From Pseudoalteromonas sp. H105 (GTDB taxonomy: Bacteria > Pseudomonadota > Gammaproteobacteria > Enterobacterales > Alteromonadaceae), in the NCBI RefSeq assembly GCF_001469215.1, contig NZ_LOFH01000002.1:310001-374000 (forward strand): a stretch of DNA of 64,000 bases, given 5' to 3'. Positions 55,727 through 64,000 of this stretch are shown here, in pieces. Both the position numbers and the translations under genes were made by a program. How positions within the stretch are numbered: position 1 is the stretch's first letter; every line of letters starts with the position of its first letter. Below the pieces are notes generated by a model, which searched no databases, was not told where the DNA came from, and saw only the letters and a list, made by a program, of their open reading frames with translations.

Positions 55727-56449
55727 TTGGATATTCAACAAATTATTGATAGAGCAGGGGTCAATCAACTAATCTCGGCATTTGATTTGTTGCCTGATAT
55801 TTTATTTTGGGTAAAAGACACTGAAAGCCGGGTTCTTTTTGCTAATCAACATTTTATTGAACATCAGGGTTATAAAACGTTTGATCAAATAGCGTTCAAA
55901 ACTGATTACGATTTTTCACCAAAACACCTCGCGTTCCAATATGTAAACGATGACAAGCGAGTGATGTTGGGGGGAACTGTCACCGACAGGCTTGAATTAA
56001 ACCACACATCAAATGGAGAACTAGCTTGGTTTTCTACATCTAAAAAAGCAATTTATTTGGATCAAGAAATTGTCGGAACTTATGGTGTTACACGCCACCT
56101 TCAAAAAACCTCTAAAGCCTTGTCTCATGTTAGGGCAATAGAAGGGCCGGTAGATTATATTCGCGAACATTATTCACGGCCTATCAACATAGAACACTTA
56201 GCGGATCTTGCTCATTTATCTGTGAGTGCATTAGAAAGGCGCTTCAAAAAACATTTAGCGAAAACGCCGAACCAATTTATTAACGAAATACGTTTAGAAA
56301 ATGCACGAAAATTGTTAGTTGAAACACGTTTACCTATTTCACAAATAGCTTACCAATGTGGCTTTGCAGAACCCAGTTATTTTAGTAAACAATTTAGACG
56401 TTTATTTGGTGAAGTACCTTCACAAATGCGTGAAAACATTAACCGTTAG
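55727..56449 (+). CDS. PAS-domain AraC-family transcriptional regulator
   Basis: A 240-residue regulator starting at a TTG with GAGGT upstream. The N-terminal half (about 15-115) is a PAS domain (LLPDILFWVKDTESRVLFANQHF, WFSTSKKAIYLDQEIVGTYGVTR) instead of the cupin domain common in sugar regulators. The C-terminal half (about 138-238) has the two AraC helix-turn-helix motifs (NIEHLADLAHLSVSALERRFKK, ISQIAYQCGFAEPSYFSKQFRR). It is divergent from the oxidative sugar operon and is its likely activator. It overlaps the convergent kinase gene end by 11 bases. Confidence 0.92.
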   Translation: MDIQQIIDRAGVNQLISAFDLLPDILFWVKDTESRVLFANQHFIEHQGYKTFDQIAFKTDYDFSPKHLAFQYVNDDKRVMLGGTVTDRLELNHTSNGELAWFSTSKKAIYLDQEIVGTYGVTRHLQKTSKALSHVRAIEGPVDYIREHYSRPINIEHLADLAHLSVSALERRFKKHLAKTPNQFINEIRLENARKLLVETRLPISQIAYQCGFAEPSYFSKQFRRLFGEVPSQMRENINR

Positions 56450-57317
56450 CGTAATTTCTAGCTAGTTGAATAGCCCCTTGCTCTGGTGAATACTTCGCAT
56501 CACAAAGGTATCCTTTTATATTGGTGGATAAACAAGCGCTGATTTTATCTGCGACGCCACCGACTAGGGATATATCTGTAAATCCAAGCTGTACTAAATG
56601 TTCGATGTAACGGGTGGTGTAATCTGCAGCTTTTTGAATAATAGACTTAGCAATGGGGTCTTCATGCATAGCAAATACCAGTGGTGCGAAACATGCGAAA
56701 TAAGCTGGTTTTTCGTTCATTGCACGTTGAGTTAACTGGTGTGCATTGGCAAACTTAGTCTGAGCTAAAAACTCCTCAATTAATGGCGTACTTGAAAAAA
56801 GGCCATCTAGCACTTCTAAAGTATGACGAAAAAGAGCAAGACCAATCCAACTACCGCTGGCACCATCACTTAAAAGCAGTCCATGGCCACCTAGTTCTGT
56901 TACTTGGTTATTATTAATTACACCAGCGCAAAAACCTGTACCCAGAATGATAATGGCGCCATTTTTACTTCCGTGTGCACCATGACAGGCTATATGTAAA
57001 TCTGTAGAGAAATTAAATTGTGCAAAAGGATGCAACCATTCTGACATAGCAACTTTTGCGCTTTCAATGTTTGCCCCTGCAAGTCCCGCATAAGCATTGA
57101 TAGAAGGCAATACAGAGGCGGGTAAATTTGCCTCTTTTAGTGCCTGCATTGTTGCATCAACAATAGATTCTTGTGCTATTTGTACTGACGTTGCAATATT
57201 TGCAGCACTACTTTGTGCTTGAGCGAGTAAATCGCCTCCTGCGTTTTCAAGCCTGACACGGCATTTTGTTCCGCCGCCATCAATACCCAAAAATAACTGT
57301 GGTTTTTTATCAATCAT
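56439..57317 (-). CDS. BadF/BadG-type sugar kinase (N-acetylglucosamine/glucosamine kinase-like)
   Basis: A 292-residue ASKHA kinase. The phosphate-1 motif is LGIDGGGTKCRVRL, phosphate-2 is IIILGTGFCAG, and GGHGLLLSDGASGSWIG plus LVGGVADKI complete the nucleotide site. Bacterial relatives phosphorylate GlcNAc or glucosamine with ATP in the cytoplasm. The substrate here is open: it could be the sugar released by the neighbouring 3-keto locus or an amino sugar. It overlaps cutC by eight bases, so the two are translated together. Confidence 0.88.
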   Translation of the reverse strand: MIDKKPQLFLGIDGGGTKCRVRLENAGGDLLAQAQSSAANIATSVQIAQESIVDATMQALKEANLPASVLPSINAYAGLAGANIESAKVAMSEWLHPFAQFNFSTDLHIACHGAHGSKNGAIIILGTGFCAGVINNNQVTELGGHGLLLSDGASGSWIGLALFRHTLEVLDGLFSSTPLIEEFLAQTKFANAHQLTQRAMNEKPAYFACFAPLVFAMHEDPIAKSIIQKAADYTTRYIEHLVQLGFTDISLVGGVADKISACLSTNIKGYLCDAKYSPEQGAIQLARNYANG

Positions 57318-58050
57318 TTAATGCCTGCTTTTCAGTATTGTCTAAAATTTTACTTATCAATAATGGATTGATAAAGCCCTTGCTATTAAGTACGCCTGAG
57401 TGTGTATGAAGCGATACTAAATTGCCATCCGCGAGTTGCCATAGTTTAGCTGCGTTTTGGCTGGTTACACCACCACCTATAACGACTTCTATGTTATTTT
57501 GTGCCTCCTCAATGAGTTGTTCTAATTGATATATGTTATGCAATATAGGCTGATCTTCATTCCAATGATTGCCATTGGTTAGGACTCGGTCAATACCCAA
57601 ATCAATAAGTTGCTTTATTGCTTGTTGTTTATTACTTATACAATCAAATGCGCGATGAAATGTTGTTTTTAAACCGTGCTTTTGTGCACATGACACAAGT
57701 TGTTGAGTTGCATTTTTATCTAATTCTGAACCACATATTGCGCCAAATACTACACCGGTTGCACCACAATCTGCTGCACTCATTATTTGAGAGATCATCG
57801 AATTTAATAGTGTTTTATTAACAGTAAACTTATTTGCTAAAGGTCTTATCATTACGAGAAGCTCACCGTGTGCAGGTATTTGTTGTGCACACATTTTGAT
57901 TGCAGTACTTTCTGGTGTTAGCCCATCAAGATGCATTGCACTGCACAACTCAATTCTATTTGCTCCTCCGATAAATGCACTATTCAAATTAATAGGGAGG
58001 GTTATAAGGTTGTCGGAATTTATACAAATTTCTAAATTTTTACCTATCAC
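57310..58050 (-). CDS. cutC: CutC-family TIM-barrel protein
   Basis: A 246-residue barrel with the CutC signatures LEICINSD (variant of the usual LEVCv), ANRIELCSAMHLDGLTPE, VMIRPLANKF, GVVFGAICGS, TTFHRAFDCI and VVIGGGVTSQNA. CutC was named for copper tolerance, but its biochemical role is unsettled. The residues form an enzyme-like pocket. Here it is coupled to a sugar kinase inside a carbohydrate locus, which argues for a role in sugar metabolism rather than copper handling. The start is a GTG with AGGA upstream. Confidence 0.92.
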   Translation of the reverse strand: MIGKNLEICINSDNLITLPINLNSAFIGGANRIELCSAMHLDGLTPESTAIKMCAQQIPAHGELLVMIRPLANKFTVNKTLLNSMISQIMSAADCGATGVVFGAICGSELDKNATQQLVSCAQKHGLKTTFHRAFDCISNKQQAIKQLIDLGIDRVLTNGNHWNEDQPILHNIYQLEQLIEEAQNNIEVVIGGGVTSQNAAKLWQLADGNLVSLHTHSGVLNSKGFINPLLISKILDNTEKQALND

Positions 58051-58442
58051 TACGCTTCCTAAAAATAAATCATTTATTGTTTATAAATTATTTATTGCTT
58101 CACGTTACTTTAAAATAAACTATAAAACCCTTTTTAATTAATGATATAGCTATTTGTTTTTTGTGAATATAATACGTTTCACAGTAACTAGTTTAAGTTT
58201 TATCGGATTAAGACTATAAACCAATTCATAAAAAAATAGACGCTAAAATATACTCAACGCCGAATTTGTCTCAGTGTTCACCGAATTTCTATTATCGCTT
58301 TTAATGGTAAAACCCTATTCTGAGATTGTGATTTAACAACAAATTAACCTCTAAAATAATTTGTTATTTAGATATAAATAATATTTTTACTTTTGTTAAG
58401 CGTCACACGAAATAAGAACACACACAATGAATGGAGATAAAC
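58051..58442 (+). other. AT-rich gap upstream of the second TonB receptor
   Basis: About 390 bases between the divergent cutC and receptor genes. It must hold both promoters. Near cutC an imperfect repeat is visible (ATTTATTGTTTATAAATTATTTATTG). No open frame with a ribosome site, no terminator and no clear regulator palindrome could be supported by eye. Confidence 0.5.
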
Positions 58443-61424
58443 ATGAACAATAATAATAGTTTAGAATCGCCAAACCTTCCTCGGCGGTTTATGAAGTCAG
58501 CTTTGCTGTTAGCGATAATCGCAAGCTCGAGTAATGCATTGGCGCAAAATCAAAATATCGAACAAGACGATGAAATAGAAGTTATAGAGGTGCGAGGTAT
58601 TCGCTCTTCAATGGCAGAGAACCTAGCTATAAAACGTCTTTCAAATTCAATTGTTGATGCTATAACGGCTGAGGATATTGGTAAGTTCCCTGATAAAAAT
58701 GTTGCGGACTCCTTGCAGCGTGTACCAGGTGTTGTGATCTCAAGAAGTGGTGGCGAAGGTGAAAATGTGAGTATTCGAGGGCTCTCATCTGACTTAACCC
58801 TTACTCAGTTAAACGGTAATTTTATTGCGTCGTCTCCGGGCTCTCCATCACGTTCCTTTAGTTATTCTTTATTACCATCAACCATGGTTAAGTCTGTTGA
58901 AGTATTTAAATCATCGGAAGCTAGATTAGATGAAGGTGGAGTAGGTGGAACAGTTATCCTTAATAGCCGAACACCCTTAGACATGAAAGCTAACTCTGGT
59001 GTATTGAATGTTGAGTATACTTACGCGGATGTTACAAAAGAGTATGAACCTAACTTTAGTGGTGTCTATTCTTGGAAAAATGAAGATGAAAACCTTGGTT
59101 TTTTACTTGGATACACTAATCAAGAACGTACAAACAGAACGTTAACCGGCAATATGTCAGGCGGCGGGGGGTGGCGCTGGGCAACGAGCAGTGATTTACC
59201 AGCAACAGATACTAATGGCAACGAAATCACAGATAGCACTCGACGTTTTGATGCATTAGAAGATGCATATGGCAACACATACGATGATGTTTGGGCGCCT
59301 CAAGTTGCTGGTGTTGGAATAACGCAAGAGGCCCGCGAGCGAGTTGGAATTCAAGCGACTTTTCAATGGCGGCCATCAGATAATTTAGAACTTACCTTTA
59401 ATCATTTTCACTTTGAACTGGGCCAAGATCGCACGACATCTCAATTAATGATCCCAGAGTGGAAATACAATCCAGATTACTTAACGGGTGTTTTACTCGA
59501 TGAAACAGGAACAATTGTTACCGGAATGGACTTTACCAGCGGGGCAGGTGGCAGTGAGGGTAATTTAGAGTTCCCTTGGATTTTAGGTAGCTATACAAAG
59601 GAAAAAGACACATCAGATACCTATGACTTTTCATTTGAATATGCAGGCGACGTGTTTGATTTAAGTGGTAAATTTGGTCGAACAGAAGCAAGTGGAGGGC
59701 CTTCTGAGTCATTTAATGCGGCTTATAAAAGTGGTCAACCAGCAAGCCGAAGTGATTCAGGCGTTAATGAAAATGCCGCATCGTTTGCAGGTTGGCGTTT
59801 AGGTGATCGCGTATCACTTTATGCAGATCCTGCGCTATTAGCAAACTTACAATCGGGCGTTGCAGGCGACCCCGATCCTGGCTCAACAGGCTCAAGCTTT
59901 ATTGTCAGTGACTTGGTAGAAGATTACGGCCAATTGGATTTAGATTACCACATAGCTTATGGCATCGTAGATACAATTCGCGTGGGTGTTAAATATAGAA
60001 AAGCAAGCTTACACCGTGAAACGAACAATACATTTTTCATAACACAAGAGGGCGCTAACCGCATCGCGAGTGGAGATTTAGACCCATTCAGCCAAGGTGC
60101 GATTGACGAAGTAGCCTATCAATGGATTGGTGGAATGCCAAGCTTACAAGACGTGCTTAATGCAGAGTCAGAACAAAACATAGCGGGTGGTTTTGACGTT
60201 AATACTATGCCAAGTATCAACTGGCAAAAGTACCGCGATCTCGTTACCAGTGAATACGCTAAATATACCAGACGAGAGCCTGATTTTGTATTTGATATTG
60301 AAGAAGAAATCACAGCAGCTTATTTACAAGCAGATTTTTCGTTTGGTGATTTCCGCGGTAATGTGGGTGTGCGTTATGTTGAAACACAAACCCAAATCAT
60401 GTCGTCAGATAAGATTAATTATTTCTTGGATGATATAAACGACGCAACTGGCGAAGACATCTTGGGCGATGAACGTTTAGTTGATGTTGAAACAATGACA
60501 ACACGCAGTGTAAAAGATGAGCGATTTCTACCTAGTTTAAATCTGGTCTGGGAAGCAAATGACTCATTTGTAGTTAGAGCCGCTGCAGCTAAAACCATGT
60601 CACGAGCGCCTTTTAATGATTTAGGTGCGCCAGAACAACTCACTTTTATATCGCAAGAATGGGCTGATGATCGCCTTGAGTTTAGAGGTAACCCAGTTGA
60701 TCAAGGATGGAGTGGCTCGGGCGGCAATAAAGCCCTTGAACCATTTGAATCAGTACAATTAGATTTGTCGGCTGAATATTACTATGGTGTTGGCTCTGCC
60801 GTTGGTGTTGCTTTATTTAATAAAGATGTTGATAACTTTATTGTGCCATTAATTATAACCTCAGAACGACCATATGAAGGCTTCACAAACCCATTCACAA
60901 ATGAAGAAATAGTGCCTGCAGGTAATATCACCGTTACTCCATTCACTACAACAGCAAATGGTACTAATGCAACATCTCGCGGTATCGAAATTTTTGCACA
61001 ACATTCTTTTGAAAATGGTTTTGGGATCAATGCAAACTACACCTTGAATGATACTAACCAAGCTGATGTTAGCGTGGATGGCGAGAAAGTTGGTGAATCT
61101 GCACTTGTTGGTAGCGCAGATGATCAATTTAACTTTTCTGCATACTTTGAAAATCAAGACTACAGCGTTAGAGCTTCTTATAACCGTCGAGGAAAAATGG
61201 CATTAGGCCTTGCAGATGGCTTAACAGTTTCACAAGAACCCTATCAACAAGTTGATTTGAACGCGTCTTATAACATTATAGAAAATCTAATTCTGTCTGT
61301 ATCGGTAATCAACTTAACCAAGGAAGAAGCGCGTACTTATTATGGTGACGATAGTAAAGATCGCTTGCGTAGTAGTAGTTACAGCGGACGTAGATACTAT
61401 GCCGGCATGACTTATCGTTTTTAA
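58443..61424 (+). CDS. TonB-dependent outer-membrane receptor (oligosaccharide type)
   Basis: About 993 residues from the ATG at 58443, which has GGAG six bases upstream (an ATG at 58431 is also in frame). Signal peptide SALLLAIIASSSNALA, then a TonB-box region IEVIEVRGIRSSM. The plug has TAEDIGKFPDKNVADSLQR, VPGVVISRSGGEGENVSIRGL and VFKSSEARLDEGGVGGTVIL. The barrel ends in YYAGMTYRF. It is the same large receptor family as the one at 10985. Substrate is probably a glycan or glycoside used by the adjacent oxidative operon. Confidence 0.93.
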   Translation: MNNNNSLESPNLPRRFMKSALLLAIIASSSNALAQNQNIEQDDEIEVIEVRGIRSSMAENLAIKRLSNSIVDAITAEDIGKFPDKNVADSLQRVPGVVISRSGGEGENVSIRGLSSDLTLTQLNGNFIASSPGSPSRSFSYSLLPSTMVKSVEVFKSSEARLDEGGVGGTVILNSRTPLDMKANSGVLNVEYTYADVTKEYEPNFSGVYSWKNEDENLGFLLGYTNQERTNRTLTGNMSGGGGWRWATSSDLPATDTNGNEITDSTRRFDALEDAYGNTYDDVWAPQVAGVGITQEARERVGIQATFQWRPSDNLELTFNHFHFELGQDRTTSQLMIPEWKYNPDYLTGVLLDETGTIVTGMDFTSGAGGSEGNLEFPWILGSYTKEKDTSDTYDFSFEYAGDVFDLSGKFGRTEASGGPSESFNAAYKSGQPASRSDSGVNENAASFAGWRLGDRVSLYADPALLANLQSGVAGDPDPGSTGSSFIVSDLVEDYGQLDLDYHIAYGIVDTIRVGVKYRKASLHRETNNTFFITQEGANRIASGDLDPFSQGAIDEVAYQWIGGMPSLQDVLNAESEQNIAGGFDVNTMPSINWQKYRDLVTSEYAKYTRREPDFVFDIEEEITAAYLQADFSFGDFRGNVGVRYVETQTQIMSSDKINYFLDDINDATGEDILGDERLVDVETMTTRSVKDERFLPSLNLVWEANDSFVVRAAAAKTMSRAPFNDLGAPEQLTFISQEWADDRLEFRGNPVDQGWSGSGGNKALEPFESVQLDLSAEYYYGVGSAVGVALFNKDVDNFIVPLIITSERPYEGFTNPFTNEEIVPAGNITVTPFTTTANGTNATSRGIEIFAQHSFENGFGINANYTLNDTNQADVSVDGEKVGESALVGSADDQFNFSAYFENQDYSVRASYNRRGKMALGLADGLTVSQEPYQQVDLNASYNIIENLILSVSVINLTKEEARTYYGDDSKDRLRSSSYSGRRYYAGMTYRF

Positions 61425-61540
61425 AACCATATCAATAAGTACATGTTAATACACTAATAAAATAAGCTGCCTATGCCATAAAAAATAACGACTAGGGCAA
61501 GTTAGTGTGTAAACAATACCTGAATTTTTAAGGCACTATT

Positions 61541-64000
61541 ATGAATAAACTAAAATTTTTTAAACTTGTAGGGGCTCCTATTCTCGCTGCTGGATTATTA
61601 AGTGGCTGTGGAGGAGGGAGTAACGATCCTCAAAAAGAGGATGTTCCTGTTACACCCGATGTGACATATGCAGAAATTGCTGGTTCAGTAGTAAAAGGTT
61701 CAATTGCAAACGCAGATATATCAGTAAGTACATTAAATGGTACTGAGCTAATAATTAGTGGCACTCAATTTACAGACAATGAGGGAAAGTTTTTTGTCGA
61801 ATTGGCATCAGCCCCAGGCTTTGGAATTAACACCACAGTTAAGCTAAATGTTGTAACGAGTGAGAGCTCAACTATGTTGTGCGACGCTTTGCAGTGTGGT
61901 GAGACAGACTTTGCACAGTTAACAGCAGAAGGAGCAATTACAGGAAACACCTTTACCACTTTAGGTCAATTATCTGTTGATTATGGTAATACAAACAATG
62001 GCGTAGAGGATGCAACACTCCAAGCTAATGCACTTACCACACTTGCAACACAATTATTAGAACAACAGATTAATGAAGGTAAGAATGTATCAACACCAGA
62101 ATTGATGGTATTAGCACAAAGTCAGGTGTCTGATCTGTTATTAAGAGTGTTAGGTTGGAACACAAGTAACAGTAATGTATTTACAACACCGGTGATTGGT
62201 GCAGATAAACTTGAAAACTTTATTGAGGGTGAAAACTGCGAAGAAAATGATGCTGGTGAGCAGATCTGTTCAATTAAATATGCGGATGAAAAAACCATTA
62301 AATTGTCTTTACTTAATGCATCATTTGCTCAATTTAATGACACTCAAACATTAAAAACAGTTTTAGATTCTGCTCAGCAGAATATTCAGTTGGCACTCGC
62401 AGAGGATAGCGTTGCTTTAGAGACGCTTCGTCAAACAACATTTGATGCTATCAGTATTCATCCGTTAACAGAACAACTTGGATTAACGGCTGATGTAATT
62501 GTAGATGTATCACTGTCATTATTTGATGAACCCGTATCAACGGGACCATTACAAGAGGTGACAACACAAGCAAATTTAGCGGGTGCTGTTTACACAGCAA
62601 GAAATGCAATAAGTGATGCCGAGGATGCAGTAAAGGCATTTGATTCAAATATTGATACTAAATGGCTTGACCACAATGATTGGTTAGGTGCACCTACTGA
62701 GGATGATCCTTCGTGGATACAGGTTGATTTTACAAATCCTCATGCAGTGAACAGTCTATTTATTACCAGTGCTAATGATGCTCCTGAGCGAGACCCTGAA
62801 AACTTCACAATCTTAGGATCGAATGATGCTGGAGAAACATGGTCAAATCTTGCCAGCTTTGTCGGTGCATCATTTGATGAACGTCTTTTGCGACAAGAGT
62901 TCAGCTTTACTAATGCTCAAAAATTTAAAAGCTATCGCATTAACATAACAAAGAACAAAAATAATGATGGCTTAGTTCAGTTATCAGATATTCAAATGGT
63001 TGGCCCAGTGTTTAATAGTGTTGACCATACGAATGAAATGAATGGCGCAGCAACGGCTCGATACAGCATTGGCGATGCAGAAAACCAAGATAAGGCATTT
63101 GATAACGACCCGTCGACTAAATGGCTTGATCATAATGACTGGAACGGCGCTCCAACCGAAGCGGATCCATCGTGGATACAAATGGATTTTGACAGTGCTG
63201 TTGCCGTTGATACGTTAGCGATTACAAGTGCTAATGATGCGCCAGAGCGCGATCCAGAAAACTTTACATTATTTGCTTCAAATGATGGCGGAACAATTTG
63301 GCGTAAACTTGCAAATTGGGTAGGTGAATCATTTGATGAACGAGCGCAAAGAAGATCTTTTACATTTCAAAATCAATTAGCATTTACAAGCTACCGACTA
63401 GAAATCAGTAAAAATAAGACTAATGATGGGTTGCTACAAATAGCGAATATAGACTTAATCGGCCCTGTGAATCCAGGTTTAGATCACAGCAAAGCAGATG
63501 GCGTGAAGTATAGTGCGCGCTATAGTATTAGCGACAGTGAAAGTGCTGCTCAAGCCTTTGATAATGACGTTAACACAAAATGGCTTGACCACAATGATTG
63601 GCAAGGCGCACCTACTGATGAAGACCCTGCTTGGATTCAAATCCAGTTACCACAGGAAAAAGCGGTGAATGCATTATCAATAACCAGTGCTGGCGATGCA
63701 CCAGAGCGTGATCCGGAATCGTTTAGTATTTTGGGTTCTAATAATGCAGAAGATTGGGTTAATTTAGCTTCGTGGGTAGGTGAAACATTTGAGCAGCGTT
63801 ATGAACAAAAAAACCTCACATTTAGTAATGCAGTAGCTTATCGCTATTATCGTCTTTCAGTGAGTAAAAATGCGAATAATGATGGTTTGGTACAAATTGC
63901 TGAAATTGCAACGGTTGGCCCTGATTATGCCTACACAGACTTAAGTCGCTTGCCTGATGCTATTTACAGCGCTCGCTATAGCATTGGTGATGGTGAAAGT
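61541..64000 (+). CDS. Outer-membrane lipoprotein with tandem discoidin-like (F5/8 type C) repeats, C-terminus beyond window
   Basis: 820 codons open to the window edge. The start ATG has AAGG eight bases upstream. The lipoprotein signal ends LLSGC (Cys23) followed by Gly, so outer-membrane sorting is expected. Residues 24 to about 349 form an uncharacterised N-terminal part beginning with a carboxypeptidase-regulatory-like segment (GSVVKGSIANADISV). From 62588 a unit of about 153 residues repeats. Its features are ARYSIxD, AFDxD, KWLDHNDW, SANDAPERDPENF and SYRxxIxKNKNNDGL. These are galactose-binding-like jelly rolls, as in F5/8 type C domains. It follows the TonB receptor by 116 bases and probably binds its glycan at the surface. 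Confidence 0.88.
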   Translation, partial: MNKLKFFKLVGAPILAAGLLSGCGGGSNDPQKEDVPVTPDVTYAEIAGSVVKGSIANADISVSTLNGTELIISGTQFTDNEGKFFVELASAPGFGINTTVKLNVVTSESSTMLCDALQCGETDFAQLTAEGAITGNTFTTLGQLSVDYGNTNNGVEDATLQANALTTLATQLLEQQINEGKNVSTPELMVLAQSQVSDLLLRVLGWNTSNSNVFTTPVIGADKLENFIEGENCEENDAGEQICSIKYADEKTIKLSLLNASFAQFNDTQTLKTVLDSAQQNIQLALAEDSVALETLRQTTFDAISIHPLTEQLGLTADVIVDVSLSLFDEPVSTGPLQEVTTQANLAGAVYTARNAISDAEDAVKAFDSNIDTKWLDHNDWLGAPTEDDPSWIQVDFTNPHAVNSLFITSANDAPERDPENFTILGSNDAGETWSNLASFVGASFDERLLRQEFSFTNAQKFKSYRINITKNKNNDGLVQLSDIQMVGPVFNSVDHTNEMNGAATARYSIGDAENQDKAFDNDPSTKWLDHNDWNGAPTEADPSWIQMDFDSAVAVDTLAITSANDAPERDPENFTLFASNDGGTIWRKLANWVGESFDERAQRRSFTFQNQLAFTSYRLEISKNKTNDGLLQIANIDLIGPVNPGLDHSKADGVKYSARYSISDSESAAQAFDNDVNTKWLDHNDWQGAPTDEDPAWIQIQLPQEKAVNALSITSAGDAPERDPESFSILGSNNAEDWVNLASWVGETFEQRYEQKNLTFSNAVAYRYYRLSVSKNANNDGLVQIAEIATVGPDYAYTDLSRLPDAIYSARYSIGDGES
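62588..64000 (+). repeat. Tandem 459-nt coding repeats (three full, a fourth cut)
   Basis: Units start near 62588, 63047, 63506 and 63962. The KWLDHNDW codons start at 62660, 63119 and 63578, exactly 459 bases apart. Units one and three share longer identical DNA stretches in this segment than either does with unit two. Confidence 0.9.

Noticed and set aside
60861..61157. Antisense frames in the second TonB receptor
   Set aside because: They are shadow frames of the receptor barrel, lacking ribosome sites and family motifs.

Overview
The window looks like the chromosome of a marine gammaproteobacterium of the Alteromonadales, most likely Pseudoalteromonas or a close relative. The reasons are the low GC content, the gene orders ppnN-xni-DUF3192, yoaA-tsaB and fadD-rnd, a hisGDCBHAFI operon with a poly-His leader, many c-di-GMP proteins, and two TonB-dependent receptors of the large oligosaccharide-associated type. 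No rRNA, tRNA, insertion sequence, prophage or CRISPR array was seen. All family calls come from reading motifs by eye; no database search was run.

Layout. 1-5.5 kb (minus strand): an unrecognised protein cut by the window edge, a DUF3192 protein, xni, ppnN and a diguanylate cyclase. 5.7-10.7 kb: exported M61 and S46 peptidases flanking a family 25 glycosyltransferase. 11-24 kb (plus strand): a TonB receptor followed by a tightly packed catabolic operon (PLP dehydratase, RpiR regulator, D-aminoacylase-like deacetylase, Rid protein, sodium/solute symporter, KDG-type kinase, GH20 hexosaminidase, SMP-30 lactonase). 24-28.3 kb: a frameshifted PAS hybrid kinase, a short DUF1289 protein, a lipoprotein and an exported DGSG-repeat protein. 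28.5-35.8 kb: the his operon with attenuator. 35.9-48 kb: a small unknown protein, a GAF diguanylate cyclase, yoaA, tsaB, an unknown small protein, an EIIC-EAL fusion, alkaline phosphatase, an alpha/beta hydrolase, fadD and rnd. 48-58 kb: a seven-gene oxidative sugar operon (minus) with a divergent PAS-AraC regulator, then cutC and a BadF-type sugar kinase. 58.4-64 kb: a second TonB receptor and an outer-membrane lipoprotein with discoidin-like repeats that runs off the window.

How the genes work together. The 11-24 kb operon fits catabolism of oxidised chitin ends (2-acetamido-2-deoxy-D-gluconate, GlcNAc1A). The receptor imports oligomers, GH20 trims them, the lactonase opens the lactone, and the symporter imports the acid. 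The D-aminoacylase homologue deacetylates it, the D-serine-dehydratase-like enzyme with Rid makes 2-keto-3-deoxygluconate, and the kinase phosphorylates that. A 7-nt tandem duplication puts the kinase out of frame here. The 48-58 kb operon (GMC oxidoreductase plus Tat small subunit, Gfo/Idh/MocA, two TIM-barrel isomerases, DUF1080, MFS) resembles 3-keto-glycoside pathways, in which a sugar is oxidised at C3 before the glycosidic bond is eliminated. Both substrate assignments are inferences from gene content.
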